A stretch of 57,192 bases of DNA from Psychroflexus sp. MES1-P1E (lineage in GTDB: Bacteria; Bacteroidota; Bacteroidia; Flavobacteriales; Flavobacteriaceae). The number at the start of each line of letters is the position of its first letter. Position 1 is the first letter of the stretch. The notes beneath the pieces are model-generated. The model worked only from the letters and a program-made list of their open reading frames with translations. It searched no databases and was not told the origin of the DNA. Shown in pieces: positions 54,248 to 57,192 of the stretch. The position numbers and the translations under genes are program-made. The stretch lies in contig NZ_PJBS01000161.1 of the NCBI RefSeq assembly GCF_002836055.1, positions 1 through 57,192 on the forward strand, in the 5' to 3' direction.

Positions 54248-54309
54248 ATTTTTGATGTTTTGTCTAAAATCTTCTTTTTAAGTTCTATTTCTAGCCTTTG
54301 CAGTTGTTT

Positions 54310-55357
54310 TCCTTTAAAATTTTACAATTAGATGTAATTTTCTCTGGATTTTGATGCAAATTATAACACATGGCTTCCATAAGATTTTGGGTATGCATTT
54401 TTTCTATGCCTCGATATCTTGCTAATCCTCAATTAAACCATCTTTTTACCCCTCCAAATGGAGACTCTACCTTGAATCTTGTCTAGCCTATTAATGTTTT
54501 GAACTTCTTTTCCCAACGTGTTGAAGGTTTATTCTTGTAATATTTTTTCTTAAAATTTTATTTTTAAAATTTAGCTTTTAGTAGTTCTCCATTTTTCTTC
54601 GACTGATACCCTTTATCTGCTTTTAATGGAATGCCTTTTGGTAAATATATAGTCACTGTTTCCAAAACGTCTTTTAAATTAGCTATCTTATTTTTACATG
54701 CCGTAGTGGTTAAGGCTCCTATGACAAGACCTTCGTTATCAGTTATATGGTGTTTTTAAAAGCCAAAATGATATTTTCCTCTTTTCTTTAGCCATCTTCC
54801 ATCTGCATCAACACTTGAAGCATATTGCTTTTTTACCCTTACCTCTTCTTCAGTCCGATCTTGAGTTACCTTGTAATTGGTCTTTCCTTTTAGTCGACGT
54901 GGTGTATCAATACCACTAGCATCGACTATGATTCCCTTTTTAACAATAATATTGTGGTCTTCCAATTGTGCATTAATGATGCTGAACAGCTTCTCAAAAG
55001 TTTTGGTTTTAGTCAGTGCAGTTCTAAACCTACTAAGAGTACTATGGTCTGGCGCAACTTCATCTATATTCATTCCACAGAAATAGCTGATGGAGATACT
55101 GTCGTTCAACTTATTTTCTACTTTATAATCACTCAATCCATACCAACTTTTCAAAAGACACATTCTAAACACTAGTAGAGCACTATAAAAAGGTTTACCT
55201 ACAGCATTTTTACCTCTAGAATAGTCAGCATCTATTAGCTCTTAGATGTCATCCCAATCGATTAACTCATTTATTTGGCTGAAAAGCGTTCTATTATCTT
55301 TCTTGATCGCAAATCAGAAATCGCGTCTGTTAATATAGTCTGTTTCTGTAGTTTCAT
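54310..55357 (-). pseudogene. Decayed IS5-family transposase
   Basis: The reverse strand encodes an IS5-type transposase in pieces. The longest open piece (54756-55172) has LLKSWYGLSDYKVENKL, PDHSTLSRFRTAL and IIVDASGIDTPRR, with the first catalytic Asp. After a stop at 54756 it continues KHHITDNEGLVIG and LPKGIPLKADKGYQSKK, with the second Asp, then KVESPFGGVKRWFN and NLMEAMCYNLHQNP near the end. Further stops and frameshifts occur near 55242, 54570 and 54480, and the start MKLQKQTILTDAIS (55357) is out of frame. Terminal inverted repeats were not identified. Confidence 0.82.
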
Positions 55358-55600
55358 ATATTTAAAAATAATAACTAACTCCCTTTTATTCAGAATATTA
55401 AGGTGATTTAAAAACTTTATTTATGTATTAGATTTCACCTTGCAACGGTCTTTCATCGTTAATAAAGTGCCTTGATTTATCATATATGCTGTTCATCTGC
55501 AAAATCTCACCCTCTAACTAACATCTCATTACACTCAACGAATATTAAATTAATTTATCCTAAAGGTTTTTAGTTTTAAACATGATAAAATATAAAAGCC
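55358..55600. other. Gene-free spacer before the ice-binding protein gene
   Basis: No gene recognised. AT-rich; TAGTTTTA about 30 bases before the ice-binding start is one base off the -7 consensus and may be its promoter. The outer end of the dead insertion sequence must lie in or near this stretch, but its boundary cannot be placed. Confidence 0.4.
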
Positions 55601-57192
55601 ATGAAAACAATTATTCTTTCAATCGCTATTATCGCATATAGTTTTAGTTCTATATCGCGAGATGAACAGCTACCAATAGATATCTATCTTGGCACAACGG
55701 CTGATTTTATACTGTTTACAGGAGCCAAAGCAATCGCCAATACTGAAATTTCGGACATTACCGGAAATGTTGAATCACACATGGGAGCGATAGCTGGATA
55801 TGGACCACCTACAATTTTAGATGGAACTATACAAAACACCAATTATATTACTGCACAAGCTTTATTGGATTTAGCATCAGAAAGTTCTTATGAAATTGCA
55901 ACAGATATTTCTACGGGAAACATAAATGCAACAGGATACAATCCAGTAGATGACTATATTAGGAGATCTTTAAGTTCACCCGTAATGAAGGTATTACCTG
56001 TTTCTGATACAAATCCCGTTTTAAATAATATTGAATTGTCCAGCAGTGAAACATTCTGTGCAACCCAAGCTGCAGCGGATTTAATAACTTTATACAACGA
56101 ATTAATAGCATATCCAGGCGGAGTAACTCACCCTCTAGTTTTTGGCAATGGAGAAGTTTTGTCTCCCGGAGTCTATGACATAGGTGGAGCACAATCAATT
56201 TCTGGAATACTTACAATGGATGGAGGTGGAGACCCAAAATCCTTGTTTATTATTAGAGGCCTTGGGGCATTCACTTCAGTAGCGGGTGCAACTGTAGTAT
56301 TGACAGGAAATGCAAAACCAGAAAACATATTCTGGGTGAGTAGCGCGGCCATGTCTACGGGCGCTGGTACCACAATGAAAGGTACAATGGTTGGTGGAGG
56401 CGGTGGTGCTGGAGCAGTGTCATTAGGTGCCAATACCAACCATGTGGGAAGGATGTTTACAAAGTTAGGTGCAGTAAGCGTAGGTGCAAGCTCTATTCTT
56501 GCTATCCCAACGGGTACTCCTTTTTTTAATTTAAGAAGTCTTTCCACATTTGCAATGTGGTCTTCTGGTGGTGCGCTTTCAGATTCTGCTAGTTCTGATA
56601 TCACAGGAGATGTTGGTACTGCATCAGGAGCCCTTGCAATTGCTGGGACTCATAATGGAGCAGTGTATCATCCAGGTATAGATTATTGCGCGCTTAATCC
56701 TACCACTTGGATTGGTGAAGTTTCTACAGTTGCTGAAAATATAAGTAATTGGACTAAGGGCTTCCCTGACAGTAATATTGATGTTGTAATCAATATTACA
56801 CCAAATGATCCCCTTTTTTCAGAGAATATAGAAATGAAAAATTTATCGATCGCTACCGGTGCTAGTGTCTCACAAACCAATGAATCACAAATTGCTGTTT
56901 ATGGCGATTTTCAGAATAATGGCACCTATAACCCAGGAAACTCAACTTTGGCGTTTAAAGGAGATGAAATTCAAAATTTTTCTACAAATAATACAATCTC
57001 AGTATATAACTTGACTATTGATAACGACAACAGCTTAAACCTATTATCTGGTAATATTGATATATTCAATAGTCTAAAGTTAACGACTGGTGATTTAATC
57101 ACAAATTATGACCATACTATTCCTAATAATAACCTAGTAACTTTTAAATCTAGTGCTACTCACACATCTTTCATTAGTGAAATTGAAAATGC
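55601..57192 (+). CDS. Secreted DUF3494 ice-binding protein (partial, runs off the window)
   Basis: An open frame of 530 codons with no stop before the edge. After a signal peptide (~1-20), a DUF3494 ice-binding domain spans about 29-310: YLGTTADFILFTGAKAI, then ITGNVESHMGAIAGYGPPT, AAADLITLYNELIAYPGG, LSPGVYDIGGAQSISG and IFWVSSAAMSTGAGTTMKGT. Residues 314-359 look like the start of a second such domain cut short. From ~363 a beta-rich region (PTTWIGEVSTVAENISNW, FQNNGTYNPGNSTLAFKG, YNLTIDNDNSLNLLSG) resembles stalk repeats of large secreted flavobacterial proteins. Members bind ice and inhibit recrystallisation. A type IX sorting domain may lie beyond the window. Confidence 0.88.
   Translation, partial: MKTIILSIAIIAYSFSSISRDEQLPIDIYLGTTADFILFTGAKAIANTEISDITGNVESHMGAIAGYGPPTILDGTIQNTNYITAQALLDLASESSYEIATDISTGNINATGYNPVDDYIRRSLSSPVMKVLPVSDTNPVLNNIELSSSETFCATQAAADLITLYNELIAYPGGVTHPLVFGNGEVLSPGVYDIGGAQSISGILTMDGGGDPKSLFIIRGLGAFTSVAGATVVLTGNAKPENIFWVSSAAMSTGAGTTMKGTMVGGGGGAGAVSLGANTNHVGRMFTKLGAVSVGASSILAIPTGTPFFNLRSLSTFAMWSSGGALSDSASSDITGDVGTASGALAIAGTHNGAVYHPGIDYCALNPTTWIGEVSTVAENISNWTKGFPDSNIDVVINITPNDPLFSENIEMKNLSIATGASVSQTNESQIAVYGDFQNNGTYNPGNSTLAFKGDEIQNFSTNNTISVYNLTIDNDNSLNLLSGNIDIFNSLKLTTGDLITNYDHTIPNNNLVTFKSSATHTSFISEIEN

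Noticed and set aside
54877-55175. Forward-strand ORFs across the transposase region
   Set aside because: They are antisense shadows of the reverse-strand IS5 transposase, which has recognisable motifs; the forward products look like nothing known.
55959-56880. Reverse-strand ORFs opposite the ice-binding gene
   Set aside because: The forward frame is open for 530 codons with clear DUF3494 motifs; the reverse ORFs are low-complexity antisense artefacts.

Overview
The window looks like chromosome from a marine, probably sea-ice, flavobacterium (Bacteroidota; something near Psychroflexus would fit, but this is inference). The DNA is AT-rich. Many genes carry the flavobacterial -7 promoter element TANNTTTG. 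The gene content is typical of Flavobacteriaceae: DUF4834-YfhO-glycosyltransferase-flippase, a short RpoD, DUF4369-TlpA, lipoproteins with acidic export signals, and rpsO-pnp. Proteorhodopsin, its retinal-forming partner blh and an ice-binding protein point to a cold, lit marine habitat.

Layout. 1-7.8 kb: thiolase, NlpC/P60 peptidase, a very large phosphoesterase fused to an outer-membrane barrel, an HD-hydrolase/PycTM membrane protein and a small barrel protein. 7.8-20 kb: GAF protein, TlpA-type lipoprotein, NDH-2, an ECF sigma factor with a membrane partner, xerD, bcp, nth, a second ECF sigma factor and uvrA. 20-25.5 kb: reverse-strand envelope-glycan operon (DUF4834, YfhO, glycosyltransferase, flippase). 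25.5-34.2 kb: outer-membrane protein, a 1.07 kb gene-poor stretch, rpsO, pnp, the proCBA operon and the primary sigma factor. 34.2-40.2 kb: 1003-residue TPR protein, ftsE and an M3 peptidase. 40.2-45.8 kb: a second surface-glycan locus with three GT2 enzymes, a phosphoethanolamine-transferase-like enzyme and a flippase.

45.9-52.1 kb is a complete vitamin B12 uptake locus. A cobalamin riboswitch precedes a BtuB-type TonB receptor and a BtuG-like surface beta-propeller on the reverse strand. BtuF, BtuC and BtuD diverge from it on the forward strand. Directly after it, blh (reverse) and proteorhodopsin (forward) form a divergent phototrophy pair. A proton pump beside energy-dependent vitamin uptake suggests a functional link, but only by position.

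53.8-57.2 kb is accessory. It holds a decayed ankyrin-repeat gene, a decayed IS5-family transposase, and the first 530 codons of a secreted DUF3494 ice-binding protein that runs off the right edge. No tRNA, rRNA, CRISPR array or complete mobile element was seen.
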